Of a stretch of DNA of 64,000 nt, positions 44,208-54,710 are shown one piece after another. The position numbers and the translations under genes were made by a program. The stretch comes from Clostridia bacterium. GTDB taxonomy: Bacteria > Bacillota > Clostridia > Oscillospirales > Acutalibacteraceae. The notes under the pieces are model-generated. The model did not search any database and was not told the DNA's origin. It worked only from the letters and a program-made list of their open reading frames with translations. Position 1 is the first letter of the stretch. Each line of letters begins with the position of its first letter. The stretch spans positions 62,001 to 126,000 of the forward strand of contig JAFRQQ010000019.1 in the NCBI GenBank assembly GCA_017428525.1, in the 5' to 3' direction.

Positions 44208-45928
44208 AAGTTGCTGCTTTTCTCATGTCGCTGATTCTTTCCGTGAGCGGGCTGTTTCAGATGGCCTGGACCACGGTGGCGGATACGGTCAGCGAAATGA
44301 TTTACGGGATTCCCTGCACCTCCGAGGCGATCAATGCGAAGGTGCTCGATGAGATCTGCGACGCCGACGTGGTCGCGCTCAATGACGGCACGGGCTACGT
44401 GCCGGACCTGCTGCTGGTCTTCCTGGATGAAGGGATTTCCTTCCGCGAACGGCTCACGGCGCTGCGCGGCGCGGGGCTCTCGGTCGCGGGCTGGTGCGCG
44501 CCGGCGAATCTGTATGTGGTGCGCTGCGTGCCGACCGGGCTGGAAACGCTGCAGGCCCGCTGCGCGGCAATCGAAAAAAACAGCGGCGTTGCCATTGCCT
44601 CGCCCGTGATCACGGGGCGGATCGAAACGCAGAGCTTTCCGGACGATCCCTTTGATTTTCACGGCAGCAATCTCGCGAAGGAATGGGATGAGCTGGACCC
44701 GGAGGGCGCCAACTGGTGGCTGGAGGCGGTCAACGCCAGACAGGCCTGGGATTACAGCGCGCTGTTTCAGCCGGTCGTGGCCGGCATTGTCGATAACGGC
44801 TATCAGCTGGATCACCCGGATCTGACGGGCAAGATCAGCTTCCCGACGGCGCGCCTTGCCAAGCGCAGCAGCATCGAAGCGCACGGCTCCCATGTGGCCG
44901 GCATCATCGCCGCGATTCAGAATAACGGTCTGGGCTCGACCGGCCTTTGCCCGCACGCGAGCCTGATGTGCGCGGACTGGGCGCCGACGGAAAAGCAGCA
45001 CTGGAATACCGATTTGACCGTGCTGTTCGGCATGGTCGAGGTGGTCAAGGCCGGCGCGAAGGCGGTCAATTTCTCGCTGGGCGTGACCGCCAGTCTGGAG
45101 GATAACGAGGCCGGCTTCTACTATCGCGAGATCGAGCCGCGCATCGTTTCCTATACCATGGCCTCGCTCCTGCGCAAAGGCTATGACTTCCTGATCGTGC
45201 AGTCCGCCGGCAACGGAAACGCCTACGGATTCCCGGTGGATGCGATCAACAACGGCCAGTTTGCCGGCATCACGGAGCGCACGGCCTTCCCCGGTCTGAC
45301 CGGCGTGAAGAAGCAGGAGATCCTGGACCGTGTGCTGATCGTCGCGGCCGCGTCGCTGAAGTGGGACGGCACGATTCAGCTTGCCTCCTATTCCAATTAC
45401 GGCACGCGGGCCGAAATCGCAGCCCCCGGCAGCCACATTTACAGCACGGTGCCCGAGGATGATTATGCCTATTTCAGCGGCACCTCGATGGCGGCGCCCG
45501 TCGTCGCGGCGACGGCCTCGCTGGTCTGGTCGGTCGATCCCGCGCTGACCGGCGCGCAGGTCAAGCGGATCCTGCTGGAGAATGCGGATCCCGCGCGCGT
45601 GCTGCCGAATGACGAAACGCCCGAATGGACAACGCCGTATCCGATGGTGAACGCAAAGAAAAGCGTGGAGGCCGCGCTGCGCGGCACTGCGGCGCAGACC
45701 GTGACCGTGACCGGCACGGCGCCGGCAGGCGCCACGGATGTGCGCATCGGCGGCATGACCCATACGGTCTATTCCGACGGCAGCTTTACGTTCGTTTCCA
45801 CCGAGCTGGAAGGCGTCGCGGAGGCGCTGGACGCCGACGGGCAGGTGCTCGCATCGGCGCAGCTGCAGGCGGAAGCGGGCGAAACCGTGACAATCAGCAT
45901 GACCCCGCCGGCGGAAGAAGCGGCATAA
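44204..45928 (+). CDS. Secreted subtilisin-family serine protease (S8)
   Basis: A 574-residue protein with an N-terminal signal-like helix (VAAFLMSLILSVSGLFQMAW). The S8 triad is complete: Asp in GIVDNGYQLDHPDL (about residue 196), His in HGSHVAGI (about 228) and Ser in GTSMAAP (about 428); the oxyanion Asn is in SAGNGN. About 150 residues precede the catalytic domain as a prodomain, and a C-terminal domain of about 80 residues follows. No cell-wall anchor is seen. It could process the large surface proteins encoded from 48 kb, but that is inference from proximity. Confidence 0.92.
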   Translation: MKVAAFLMSLILSVSGLFQMAWTTVADTVSEMIYGIPCTSEAINAKVLDEICDADVVALNDGTGYVPDLLLVFLDEGISFRERLTALRGAGLSVAGWCAPANLYVVRCVPTGLETLQARCAAIEKNSGVAIASPVITGRIETQSFPDDPFDFHGSNLAKEWDELDPEGANWWLEAVNARQAWDYSALFQPVVAGIVDNGYQLDHPDLTGKISFPTARLAKRSSIEAHGSHVAGIIAAIQNNGLGSTGLCPHASLMCADWAPTEKQHWNTDLTVLFGMVEVVKAGAKAVNFSLGVTASLEDNEAGFYYREIEPRIVSYTMASLLRKGYDFLIVQSAGNGNAYGFPVDAINNGQFAGITERTAFPGLTGVKKQEILDRVLIVAAASLKWDGTIQLASYSNYGTRAEIAAPGSHIYSTVPEDDYAYFSGTSMAAPVVAATASLVWSVDPALTGAQVKRILLENADPARVLPNDETPEWTTPYPMVNAKKSVEAALRGTAAQTVTVTGTAPAGATDVRIGGMTHTVYSDGSFTFVSTELEGVAEALDADGQVLASAQLQAEAGETVTISMTPPAEEAA

Positions 45929-45951
45929 GCGGAAAGACAGGAGGAAGCAAA

Positions 45952-47634
45952 ATGGCAGAAATCAAGAAACACTGGTATAAGGAAATGTCCGTCTATCAGG
46001 TCTGGCCGCGCAGCTTCAAGGACGGCGACGGCGACGGCGTCGGCGACCTCAAGGGCATTCTGGAAAAGCTGGATTACATCAAAAGCCTCGGCGTGGACGC
46101 CATCTGGTTCTCGCCGCTCTATAAATCCCCCCAGCATGATTACGGCTATGACATTGCCGATTACAAGGACATCAACCCGGAATACGGCACGCTGGAGGAC
46201 TTCAAGGCCGTGCTCAACGCCGCCCACGAGAAGGGCCTGCGCGTGATCATGGACCTGGTCATCAACCACACCTCCGACGAGCACAACTGGTTCCTCGAGA
46301 GCAAAAAGGGCAGGGACAATCCCTATCACGATTACTATTTCTGGAGCGACGGCAAACAGCCCGGCGGGAAGAAGCCGCCGAACAACTGGAAATCCACCTT
46401 CACCGGGCCGGCCTGGGAATACAACGCCGACCTGGATCAGTGGTATCTGCATCTGTTCACCAAGGAGCAGCCCGATCTGAATATGGATAACCCGAAGGTG
46501 CGCGAGGAGATCAAGGAGATCATCCGCTTCTGGCTCGACTTGGGCGTGGACGGCTTCCGCGAGGACGTGATCACCTTCATTTCCAAGAAGGAGGGGCTGC
46601 CGACCGGCTTCCCGATTCCCGTGGCCTGCGGCATGGAGCATTATAAATGCGGCCCGCATCTGGACGAATACCTGACCGAATTCCGCAAGGTGACCGATGC
46701 CTACGACTGCATGACCGTGGGCGAAGCGCCGATGATGACGCCGAAGCTCGCCCTGCGCTTCATCCGCGAAGGGAGCGGGCAGGTGCTGAATATGATGTTC
46801 AACTTCCAGCATATGGAAGCGGACTGCTTCATGATCAGCTGGATCCCGATGCGCTTCAATCTGCGCAAGCTGAAAGCGGCCTATGACCGCTGGCAGCATC
46901 AGCTCTACGGGATTGCGTGGAACGCGAATTACGTTGAAAACCACGACCAGCCGCGCGTCATCAGCCGCTACGGCAGCGAGAAATACCGCGTGGAGAGCGG
47001 CAAAATGCTGGCCACGATGTATATCTGCCAGAGCGGCACGCCCTTCATTTATCAGGGGCAGGAAATCGGCATGACCAATATCAAGCTGGATTCCGTGGAC
47101 GACTATGTGGATATCCAGACGAAGGATACCTACAAGCTCTACCGCAAGCTCGGCCTGCCGCACAAGGCCGTGATGAAGATCACGAACCGCGCCTCGCGCG
47201 ACAACGGCCGCACGCCCGTGCAGTGGTCGGCGGAAGCAAACGCCGGCTTCACCACGGCGGAGACCCCGTGGTTCTCGGTCAACCCGAATTATACGCAGAT
47301 CAACGTCGCCGCGGCGGAGGCGGACCCGGACTCCATCCTCAATTATTACCGCAAGCTGCTGAAATTCCGCAAGGAAAACGAAATCTGCATCTACGGCGAT
47401 TTCAAGCAGCATTATAAACGCAGCGGCAAGCTCTTTGTCTATGAGCGCAATTATCAGGGGCAGCGCATGCTGGTCATCAATTCCTTTACGGAAAAGCCGG
47501 TCTATTTTGAAGCGCCGAAGGGCTTCGAGCTTTCTCAGGGCGAGCTGGCGCTTTCCAACTATCCGGTCGCGGATCACAGCATCAATTCCTTCATGACCCG
47601 GCCCTATGAAACCCGCGTGTATCTGTTCAGATAA
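45952..47634 (+). CDS. Alpha-glucosidase / oligo-1,6-glucosidase (GH13)
   Basis: A 560-residue GH13 enzyme without a signal peptide. The conserved regions include DLVINHTSDEH, GVDGFREDVI (nucleophile Asp about residue 205), MTVGEAP (acid/base Glu about 258) and VENHDQPR (Asp about 331). The length and sequence fit the oligo-1,6-glucosidase/alpha-glucosidase (GH13_31) group that splits isomalto-oligosaccharides or sucrose-like alpha-glucosides in the cytoplasm. GGAGGAAG lies about 6 bp before the ATG. It follows the subtilase by 23 bp. Confidence 0.92.
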   Translation: MAEIKKHWYKEMSVYQVWPRSFKDGDGDGVGDLKGILEKLDYIKSLGVDAIWFSPLYKSPQHDYGYDIADYKDINPEYGTLEDFKAVLNAAHEKGLRVIMDLVINHTSDEHNWFLESKKGRDNPYHDYYFWSDGKQPGGKKPPNNWKSTFTGPAWEYNADLDQWYLHLFTKEQPDLNMDNPKVREEIKEIIRFWLDLGVDGFREDVITFISKKEGLPTGFPIPVACGMEHYKCGPHLDEYLTEFRKVTDAYDCMTVGEAPMMTPKLALRFIREGSGQVLNMMFNFQHMEADCFMISWIPMRFNLRKLKAAYDRWQHQLYGIAWNANYVENHDQPRVISRYGSEKYRVESGKMLATMYICQSGTPFIYQGQEIGMTNIKLDSVDDYVDIQTKDTYKLYRKLGLPHKAVMKITNRASRDNGRTPVQWSAEANAGFTTAETPWFSVNPNYTQINVAAAEADPDSILNYYRKLLKFRKENEICIYGDFKQHYKRSGKLFVYERNYQGQRMLVINSFTEKPVYFEAPKGFELSQGELALSNYPVADHSINSFMTRPYETRVYLFR

Positions 47635-47730
47635 ACGCTGCCCGGCGCGCGGAATGCGTACATTCCTCCGCGTCTGGTTTTCCCGGAAGAGGAACAGCCT
47701 TTCGGAAAAACGACCATTCTCAAAACAGTC

Positions 47731-47773
47731 CGCCCCGATCGCAGCCGCAGCGGCCGCCGTCGGGGCGCTTTTC
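47731..47773 (+). terminator. Terminator after the GH13 gene
   Basis: CGCCCCGA (47731-47738) pairs with TCGGGGCG (47760-47767), then CTTTTC. It lies in the 488-base gap 47635-48122, which otherwise holds only the promoter at 47819. Confidence 0.6.
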
Positions 47774-47818
47774 ATTGCGGGTTTTGTATTTTCTGTCATG
47801 GATTTTGGCCCGAAAGTA

Positions 47819-47847
47819 TTGATTTTTTGTTGCTTTTAATATAGAAT
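47819..47847 (+). promoter_or_regulatory. Sigma-A promoter of the giant GLUG-repeat protein
   Basis: TTGATT (47819-47824), 17 bp, TAGAAT (47842-47847) in an AT-rich patch. The leader to the start codon would be about 270 bases, long enough to be regulatory, but I see no recognised riboswitch. Confidence 0.6.
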
Positions 47848-48122
47848 TAAAATATCTACTTGATATAGATAACGGGGGATGCGGATGTTCCCGGCGGATC
47901 GGCAGTCAGACAGTCACAAGAATGATATTTCCATTCCGGCCTCGCCGTGCGGCGCGGCTGTGCGTTGCAGTGCCCTTCGCGCCCTGCAGCGGTTCGTTTT
48001 TTCCGGAATATGACGGCAGGTTCCTTGTGCCAGGACGCGGGAATCTGCTGTTTTTTCTTTTTCGCATTTTTCACTCTGAATTCATTATCGCAAGACCCGA
48101 ACGCTTTGAAGGGGGCAGAAAC

Positions 48123-51100
48123 ATGAAAACAATGAATAGACTCCATCGGGCTGTGAGCGTGCTGCTGGCGCTCGTCATGGTGCTCACCATGGCGCCGGCC
48201 ATGACGCTTTCGGCTGCGGCGCTCGATTTTGCGCCTGTGGTGGTGATCGAAGACCCCACGGTGCTGATCGAGGCAGAAATCACGGATGACCCTCAGATCG
48301 TGATCTATACCACGGTCAACGACAACAATCCGCGGATCGTCATCGAGGCGCATGTGAACGAGCCGGAATGGAGCTATCCGCCCGAGGCCTATGACACCAG
48401 CTGGAGCGGCCTGGGGACCGAGGAGAATCCCTTTATCATCAAGACCGGCTCGGGGCTGGATCTGCTCAGCAAGCTCGTGTCGATCGGCGTCACCTTCAAC
48501 GGCGCTTATTTTGCGCTGCAAAGCGACATCACCGTGGGCAACGTCTGCAGCGAAGAGCTCGGCAGCTGGACGCCCATCGGCGACTGCTATCATCCCTTCG
48601 CGGGCAAGTTTGACGGCCGCGGCCACACGATCAGCGAGCTGTATATCAACGGCGGCGACTATCTGGGCCTCTTCGGCGTGCTGACCGGCACGGTCAGCAA
48701 CCTGAACGTCAGCGGCTCGGTCTACGACGGAGAGCGGTGCGGCGGCGTCGTCAGCGACAACAACGGCGTTATCTCCAACTGCACCTTCGCCGGCTCGGTC
48801 ACCGGCACGGTGAAATACGTCGGCGGCATCACCGGCTTCAACAACGGCACGATCGAGGACTGCACGAATTACGCAGAGGTCTGCAGCCCCGGCGAGCAGG
48901 GCGGCGGCATTGCCGGCCGGCAGCACAGCGGCTCGATCACCAACTGTGTGAACAGGGGCAAGATCATTTCGGCCTACAGTGACGCCGGGGCGTACGGCGG
49001 CACGGATACCGGCGACGGCGGCACCGGCGGCATCGCCGGGATCGCGGCGGGCGGCACCCTTTTCGACTGCCAGAACTACGGCAGCATGGTCTACGGCAAG
49101 CACGCCGGCGGCATCGTCGGCCAGGCGCGGATCCCGATCAGCAACTGTGAAAATTACGGCAACATCAACCTTTATCAAAGCCGCGGGCCTGTGGGCGGCA
49201 TCGTCGGCAGCAATAACGTTTCCAACGCCGATATTTCAGACTGCGCCAACTACGGCAATCTGAGCTATAAGAATTTTGCGACCGACGTGGGCGGCATCGT
49301 CGGCCTGAACGGCAGATCCAAGGTTCTCCGCTGCGTCAATGAGGGCCATATTACGGGCTGCAAGGAAGTCGGCGGCATCGCCGGATACAGTGACGGACGG
49401 ATCGCCGACTGCGTCAACAACGGCGCGGTCGAAGGCAACAACTACGGCAACCAGTGCTTCACCGGCGGCATTGCCGGCCGCGCGGGAGAGATCACCCGCT
49501 GCCTGAACACGGGCTACGTTGCCGCATACGGTGTGAATTCAAGCAATAATCAGGGCGTTGATGCAGGCGGCATCGTCGGCGATATGGAATCCAACGGCGG
49601 CGGCGTCAGCTACTGCTGCAACACCGGCCACGTCATGTCCTACGATGTAACGGGCGGCATCGCCGGCAGGCTGGTCAACAACGCGACGATCCGCAACTGC
49701 TATAACACCGGCCGGATCAGTACGACGACGAATGATGACGGCGACGAGGGAACAGAAGTCGGCGGCATCGTCGGCTACAGCTGGAATGCCTATATTTACG
49801 ACTGCTTCAACACCGGCAGTGTTGAGGGCCGTAAACACATCGGCGGCATCGTCGGCTTTACACAAGACGCTTCCGTGAAGAACTGCTACAGCTGCGGCAC
49901 GGTCGAGGGTGACGATAACGTCGGCGGCGTGATCGGCCGCCGCAGCGTGGATAACGCAAACTCTGCTTACAATCTTCTTGAACGCAACTATTACTATTCC
50001 GAGGACGAGGATCTGGGCCCCGTCGGCTACTCGACCGACACGATCTTTGCCGACGAAATCAGCCGCATGACCCAGCACGAGCTGCGTTACGGCGGGCCGC
50101 AGACCTACGTCAACTGGGATTTTGATACGAACTGGTATATGACGGATAACGGCCCCCGCCTTTACGGCGTTTCCGTCGGCGCGCCAAGCGGCGTCTATCC
50201 GGTCAACAACGTGAAGGATCTCAAAAAGCTGCGCGATCTCATCAACACCGGCATTGAATATAAGGGCGTCACCGTGCAGCTGATGAGCGACCTCGATCTC
50301 AGCGGAGAATCGAACTGGACGCCCATCGGCGGCACCGCGCGGAACGAATTCGCCGCGTTTCAGGGCGTTTTCAACGGCAATCATCACACGATCTCCGGGC
50401 TGACGATCGACGACAATGATGAGAATCTGGGCCTGTTCGGCGTGGTCAAGGGCACGATCAAAGATCTGCGGGTCGAGGGCAGTGTCGAGGGTTCCTCCCC
50501 GGTGGGCGGCATCGTCGCGCTGCTTGACGGCGGCACGATCGAAAACTGCTCCTTTATCGGCGCCGTCAAAGGCACTGCGGTCGTCGGCGGCGTCGTCGGC
50601 GTCATGCGGCTGGGCGCTGTGCTGCGCGGCTGCACCTGCGCGGCCGACGTGACCGGCTCTGCGAGCATGACCTCGAGCGGCAACGAATCCTGCGTCGGCG
50701 GCCTTGCCGGCATGGCGTTCAACGACTGTCTGATCGAAGCCTGCGCCTTTGACGGCGGTACGGTCTCGGGCGGCAGCTGCACCGGCGGCCTGGTCGGTCA
50801 GCTCTCGAACGCAGAAATACAAAACTGCTTCCACAGCGGCGACGTCAACGGCCATACCGGCAGCAACGTCGGCGGCGTCGTGGGCTACGCAGGCAACTCC
50901 GGCGTGATCAGCTACTGCGCGCATTACAGCGGCAGCGTTTCCGGCTACCAATACGTCGGCGGCGTCGCGGGCCACGCGACCAGGGACTACAGCGCAGGCT
51001 CAGGGAATAACTACAACCTTCATTACAACTTTTATCTCAGCGGCACGGTCGCGCGCTACGACAGCCTCGGCAACGTCGACGCCACGGACAGAGGCATCGG

Positions 51101-54100
51101 CGAACAGGTGTCCGCCGGGTTCGGCTCCAGCATCCAGTCAAACATCAACCCTTCGGGCGCTGCAGAGCCACTGACGCTCAACGAGTTCCAGGTGTGGTCA
51201 AGCTTCCGGCACTGGGATGACGACGTCTGGGCGATGGCGGCCGATTATCCGGTGCTCAGAAACGTCTATGAAACCGTGACCTTCCACGCCAACGGCGGCG
51301 ACGGAACGATGAACGATTTCGCGATCCCTGCCTTCGGCGGACCGCTGCCCGACTGCGCGTTCAGCAAGTCCGGCGAGGCGTTTATCCTGTGGAACACCGC
51401 CGCGGACGGCAGCGGCGACTGCTATCTGCCGGGCGACAAGGTCCCCGGCGATCAGTCGATCGACCTCTACGCGATCTGGTCGAAGAAAGAGGACGTCACT
51501 TATATCGATACGAATGGTCAGCAGAAAACCGCGGCGAACTGCGTCGGGCTGACCAGCAGCCTCTCCCGGCTGCGCACGGGCTGGTATTTCTCCGACGGAA
51601 TCGTCACGTATGATCGGCGCGTCGAGATCGACGGCGACGTCAATCTCATTCTCAAGGATAACACGACTCTGACTGAGCTGATGGGCATCCACGTGCCGAG
51701 CGGCAGCTCCCTGACGATCTGGGGGCAGGCGGGCGCCTATGCCGTGCCCGACTCCGACGCGGTGACGCAGGGCAAGGGCACGATGGACGTGCGCAATATC
51801 CTGCCCGGTTCGGGGCTGAATTACGACAACTGCGCCGCGCTCGGCGGCAACGCCGGCGAAGTACCCGGTGCGATCGCCATCAACGGCGGCGTGATCAAAG
51901 CGCTGGCGGGCAACGGCGCGGCGATCGGCAGCGGCGAGGGCTCGAACGGCAACGAAGTGATCATCCGCAACGCCTGCGTCACTGCACGGAGCATGGGCGG
52001 CGGCTCCGCGGCGATCGGCGGCGGCATGAACGGCAGCGGCGGCCGCGTGGAACTCATCGACAGCTATGTCAGCGCCGTCGGCAACACCGTCGTCTTAAGC
52101 AGCAAGACCTACGCAAGCCCCGGCATCGGCGCGGGCGTCAAAGGAAATACGGAAGAGAGCGTCAGCGCGACCGTGGGCATCATCAATTCCTGGGTGCATG
52201 CCGAAGCCGGCGACGCCAGCGAAGCCGGCGATAACGGCGTTGCGGCATGCGCCATCGGCACGAGCAAAGCGGCTGATTTCGATCTCGGCTGGATCTATCC
52301 GATCTCGCACGTGCGCGCGGTCGACGAAAACGACGCGCCCGTCACGCAGGATCTGATCCCCTATATGTGCACGCGGCAGAGCGTGGATCTCAAGCCCTGC
52401 ACCTTCCACGTCGGCTGCGCGGACAATCTCCAGAAATGCCGGTACTGCGGCATCACGAGCGCGAGCGGCGTGCATTTCGTCGTCTGCGATTACAACTACA
52501 ACAATTCTCCCGCGCCGTTCTCTTACGGCACGGAGGACGGCGGTTCCTTCGAGATCACCGACAACATCATCGGCGCGCAGAACGCCGTTTTCAAGTGCTG
52601 GAGCACCAATCAGGACGGCTCGGGGACCCAATACTTCCCCGGCGATTCGATCACACCCACAGGCGAAATGTCCCTGTACGCGCAGTGGACCGCGAAAAAG
52701 CCGGTCGTCTATGTGGATGAAACAGGCAGCGAGCAGACCGCAACGGCAACCGTGCTGACACAGGCGGACACCGTGCTTTCCGACGGCTGGTATGTTTGCG
52801 AGGGCGCGCTGAACTTCAGCGGCCGCATCACAGTGAGCGGCGACGTGCATCTGATCCTTGCCGACGGCTGCAGCCTTGTCGCGAATACCGGCGTGTGCGT
52901 GCCCGAGGACGCGAGCCTGACGATCTACGGGCAGACCGCGCGCAACGCTTCCACACAGACCGTCGGCACCGGCGTGCTGCACGCAAAGAGCGGCAGCAGC
53001 CAGCACGCGGCGATCGGCGGCAACCGGAGCGGTGTGGCCGGAACCATCACGATCAACGGCGGCATCATCGCCGCCGAGGGCAGCTACGGCGCAGGCATCG
53101 GCGGCGGCGACGTCGGCACCTGCGGCACGGTCAACGTCAACGAAGGCCTTGTGATCGCCACCGGCGGGTACGGCTCCGCGGGCATCGGCGGCGGCGGTTA
53201 CTCGAGCGGCGGCACGGTGAATATCCGCGGCGGCTTCGTCTTCGCGACCGGCAGCGTTTACAGCGACACGAATCAGGCGGCGCCCGGCATCGGCGCCGGC
53301 CGGCCGAGAGTCAACGGCTCACAGCCGCTGTTCCCCGGCAGTGTGAATATCACCGGCGGCACCGTGGTCGCCATGGCGGGCGTCGTTTCCGGCAGCGGCA
53401 CCGGCGCGCAGGCGATCGGCGTGAACCTGGCCGACACTGCGAACGTGCTCTGGAACTCGCTTTCGATCGCCAACGGCATGCGCGTGACCGCGGGCAATAC
53501 GGAAGAAACCGCCGAAATCAGCCTGTATGCAGATCGTGTGGCCGCCTGCCGCATGCAGTTTGCGAAGATCGAGCCCTGCGCGGCGCACACGCCGAACGCG
53601 GACAACGAACCGCCGTGCATCCACTGCGGCCTGAATTATGAAGTGCCGCCCGCACCGGCGACGCCGCCCGTGGTCACCGCGCACTCCCTGAGCCTGAACG
53701 GCGATATCGGCGTGAATTTCTACGCGGAGGTGCCGCAGGCGACGGCCGACGTTTACGCGACCTTCACTGTGGACGGCAAGACCGTGCAGACGCCGATCGA
53801 TCTGAATAATTTCAAGATGAGCGGCGAAACGAAGCAGTATAAATTCACCTGCAGCGTCGCCGCGGCGCAGATCGATACGCCGATCACAGGCAAAATCGTC
53901 AACGGCGCGGCGCAGAGCGAGGAATTCACCTATTCCGTGCAGACCTATCTGACCGAGGCACAGCAGACGATGGCGGACAACGCGGCGTTCATGGCGCTGG
54001 CAGGCAGCCTTGCCACCTACGGCTACTACGCAAACGCGCTGTTCAGCTACAACGACGGTTTCACGCGGCACGCCCTGTTTGACGACAGCGGCTTCGCGGC

Positions 54101-54581
54101 CGTCACGGCGGCGTCCCTCGCGGATTATGAAGAGGAAATACGGGCCCAAGAAAACGCCGTGATCTACGTCGGCACAAGCCTCGTGCTGCGCACCGAAACG
54201 GCGATCCGCCACTACTTCAGGCTGCCGGCGGGCAAGACGGTCGACGATTACCGCTTCCTCTGCCGGGACACCAAAGACGAAACGATCGACATCACGCCGG
54301 TCCGGAGCGGCAGCTATTATTACGTGGAGATCCCGAATATCGAATCGGCGAACCTCGGCAGCATCTGCACCCTGGCCGTGGTGCCGGACGTCAGTACGTC
54401 GCAGGAAGCGCAGGGCCAGAACGCCCGCTGGAAGTATTCCGCGATGAGCTATGTGCGCAAGGCGCTCGCGCGGTATGAGGCGAACGATCCGGCGATCAGC
54501 GACGAGCTCGCCAACGCCGTCAAGGCGCTGACGCTCTACTACCAGGCGGCGGACGCCTATTTCTCCCTCATCAACGCGTGA
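48123..54581 (+). CDS. Giant secreted GLUG/InlB-repeat surface protein
   Basis: A 2152-residue exported protein. A signal peptide occupies about residues 1-35 (SVLLALVMVLTMAPAMTLSA). Two blocks of GLUG-type repeats (GGIVG...G.I..C.N.G), a beta-solenoid motif, cover about 140-630 and 680-985. Then a unit is present twice: an InlB B-type repeat (FHANGGDGTMNDFAIPAFGG near 1055; the second near 1460) followed by a Gly-rich beta-solenoid with LTI(W/Y)GQ and AAIGG. A C-terminal domain starting LSLNGDIGVNFYAEVP (about 1860 to end) recurs in clostridial surface proteins but has no known role. No LPXTG or SLH motif. I start at the ATG at 48123 with AGGGGG upstream, not at 47922, because the signal peptide follows it. 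A role in adhesion is likely by family only. Confidence 0.85.
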   Translation: MKTMNRLHRAVSVLLALVMVLTMAPAMTLSAAALDFAPVVVIEDPTVLIEAEITDDPQIVIYTTVNDNNPRIVIEAHVNEPEWSYPPEAYDTSWSGLGTEENPFIIKTGSGLDLLSKLVSIGVTFNGAYFALQSDITVGNVCSEELGSWTPIGDCYHPFAGKFDGRGHTISELYINGGDYLGLFGVLTGTVSNLNVSGSVYDGERCGGVVSDNNGVISNCTFAGSVTGTVKYVGGITGFNNGTIEDCTNYAEVCSPGEQGGGIAGRQHSGSITNCVNRGKIISAYSDAGAYGGTDTGDGGTGGIAGIAAGGTLFDCQNYGSMVYGKHAGGIVGQARIPISNCENYGNINLYQSRGPVGGIVGSNNVSNADISDCANYGNLSYKNFATDVGGIVGLNGRSKVLRCVNEGHITGCKEVGGIAGYSDGRIADCVNNGAVEGNNYGNQCFTGGIAGRAGEITRCLNTGYVAAYGVNSSNNQGVDAGGIVGDMESNGGGVSYCCNTGHVMSYDVTGGIAGRLVNNATIRNCYNTGRISTTTNDDGDEGTEVGGIVGYSWNAYIYDCFNTGSVEGRKHIGGIVGFTQDASVKNCYSCGTVEGDDNVGGVIGRRSVDNANSAYNLLERNYYYSEDEDLGPVGYSTDTIFADEISRMTQHELRYGGPQTYVNWDFDTNWYMTDNGPRLYGVSVGAPSGVYPVNNVKDLKKLRDLINTGIEYKGVTVQLMSDLDLSGESNWTPIGGTARNEFAAFQGVFNGNHHTISGLTIDDNDENLGLFGVVKGTIKDLRVEGSVEGSSPVGGIVALLDGGTIENCSFIGAVKGTAVVGGVVGVMRLGAVLRGCTCAADVTGSASMTSSGNESCVGGLAGMAFNDCLIEACAFDGGTVSGGSCTGGLVGQLSNAEIQNCFHSGDVNGHTGSNVGGVVGYAGNSGVISYCAHYSGSVSGYQYVGGVAGHATRDYSAGSGNNYNLHYNFYLSGTVARYDSLGNVDATDRGIGEQVSAGFGSSIQSNINPSGAAEPLTLNEFQVWSSFRHWDDDVWAMAADYPVLRNVYETVTFHANGGDGTMNDFAIPAFGGPLPDCAFSKSGEAFILWNTAADGSGDCYLPGDKVPGDQSIDLYAIWSKKEDVTYIDTNGQQKTAANCVGLTSSLSRLRTGWYFSDGIVTYDRRVEIDGDVNLILKDNTTLTELMGIHVPSGSSLTIWGQAGAYAVPDSDAVTQGKGTMDVRNILPGSGLNYDNCAALGGNAGEVPGAIAINGGVIKALAGNGAAIGSGEGSNGNEVIIRNACVTARSMGGGSAAIGGGMNGSGGRVELIDSYVSAVGNTVVLSSKTYASPGIGAGVKGNTEESVSATVGIINSWVHAEAGDASEAGDNGVAACAIGTSKAADFDLGWIYPISHVRAVDENDAPVTQDLIPYMCTRQSVDLKPCTFHVGCADNLQKCRYCGITSASGVHFVVCDYNYNNSPAPFSYGTEDGGSFEITDNIIGAQNAVFKCWSTNQDGSGTQYFPGDSITPTGEMSLYAQWTAKKPVVYVDETGSEQTATATVLTQADTVLSDGWYVCEGALNFSGRITVSGDVHLILADGCSLVANTGVCVPEDASLTIYGQTARNASTQTVGTGVLHAKSGSSQHAAIGGNRSGVAGTITINGGIIAAEGSYGAGIGGGDVGTCGTVNVNEGLVIATGGYGSAGIGGGGYSSGGTVNIRGGFVFATGSVYSDTNQAAPGIGAGRPRVNGSQPLFPGSVNITGGTVVAMAGVVSGSGTGAQAIGVNLADTANVLWNSLSIANGMRVTAGNTEETAEISLYADRVAACRMQFAKIEPCAAHTPNADNEPPCIHCGLNYEVPPAPATPPVVTAHSLSLNGDIGVNFYAEVPQATADVYATFTVDGKTVQTPIDLNNFKMSGETKQYKFTCSVAAAQIDTPITGKIVNGAAQSEEFTYSVQTYLTEAQQTMADNAAFMALAGSLATYGYYANALFSYNDGFTRHALFDDSGFAAVTAASLADYEEEIRAQENAVIYVGTSLVLRTETAIRHYFRLPAGKTVDDYRFLCRDTKDETIDITPVRSGSYYYVEIPNIESANLGSICTLAVVPDVSTSQEAQGQNARWKYSAMSYVRKALARYEANDPAISDELANAVKALTLYYQAADAYFSLINA

Positions 54582-54601
54582 CGGGATCCGGTCGGAAAAA
54601 G

Positions 54602-54619
54602 CAGTCGGAACCGACTGCC
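54602..54619. repeat. Short perfect hairpin between the two giant genes
   Basis: GCAGTCGG and CCGACTGC form an 8-bp stem with almost no loop. No T tract follows, so it may be an RNA-processing or weak terminator element rather than a full terminator. The gap to the next gene is 129 bases. Confidence 0.4.
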
Positions 54620-54710
54620 CGCGTTCGGCAAAGACGCGCGGCCCGGCGGTCACGCTGCATGACATAGATCATTCGGAATCACGGATTGCATCAGGAAGGA
54701 GCATCTTATA

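Noticed and set aside
47922-48122. Upstream extension of the giant GLUG protein to 47922
   Set aside because: It would place about 67 Arg/Phe-rich residues before a clear signal peptide; AGGGGG and the ATG at 48123 fit better.
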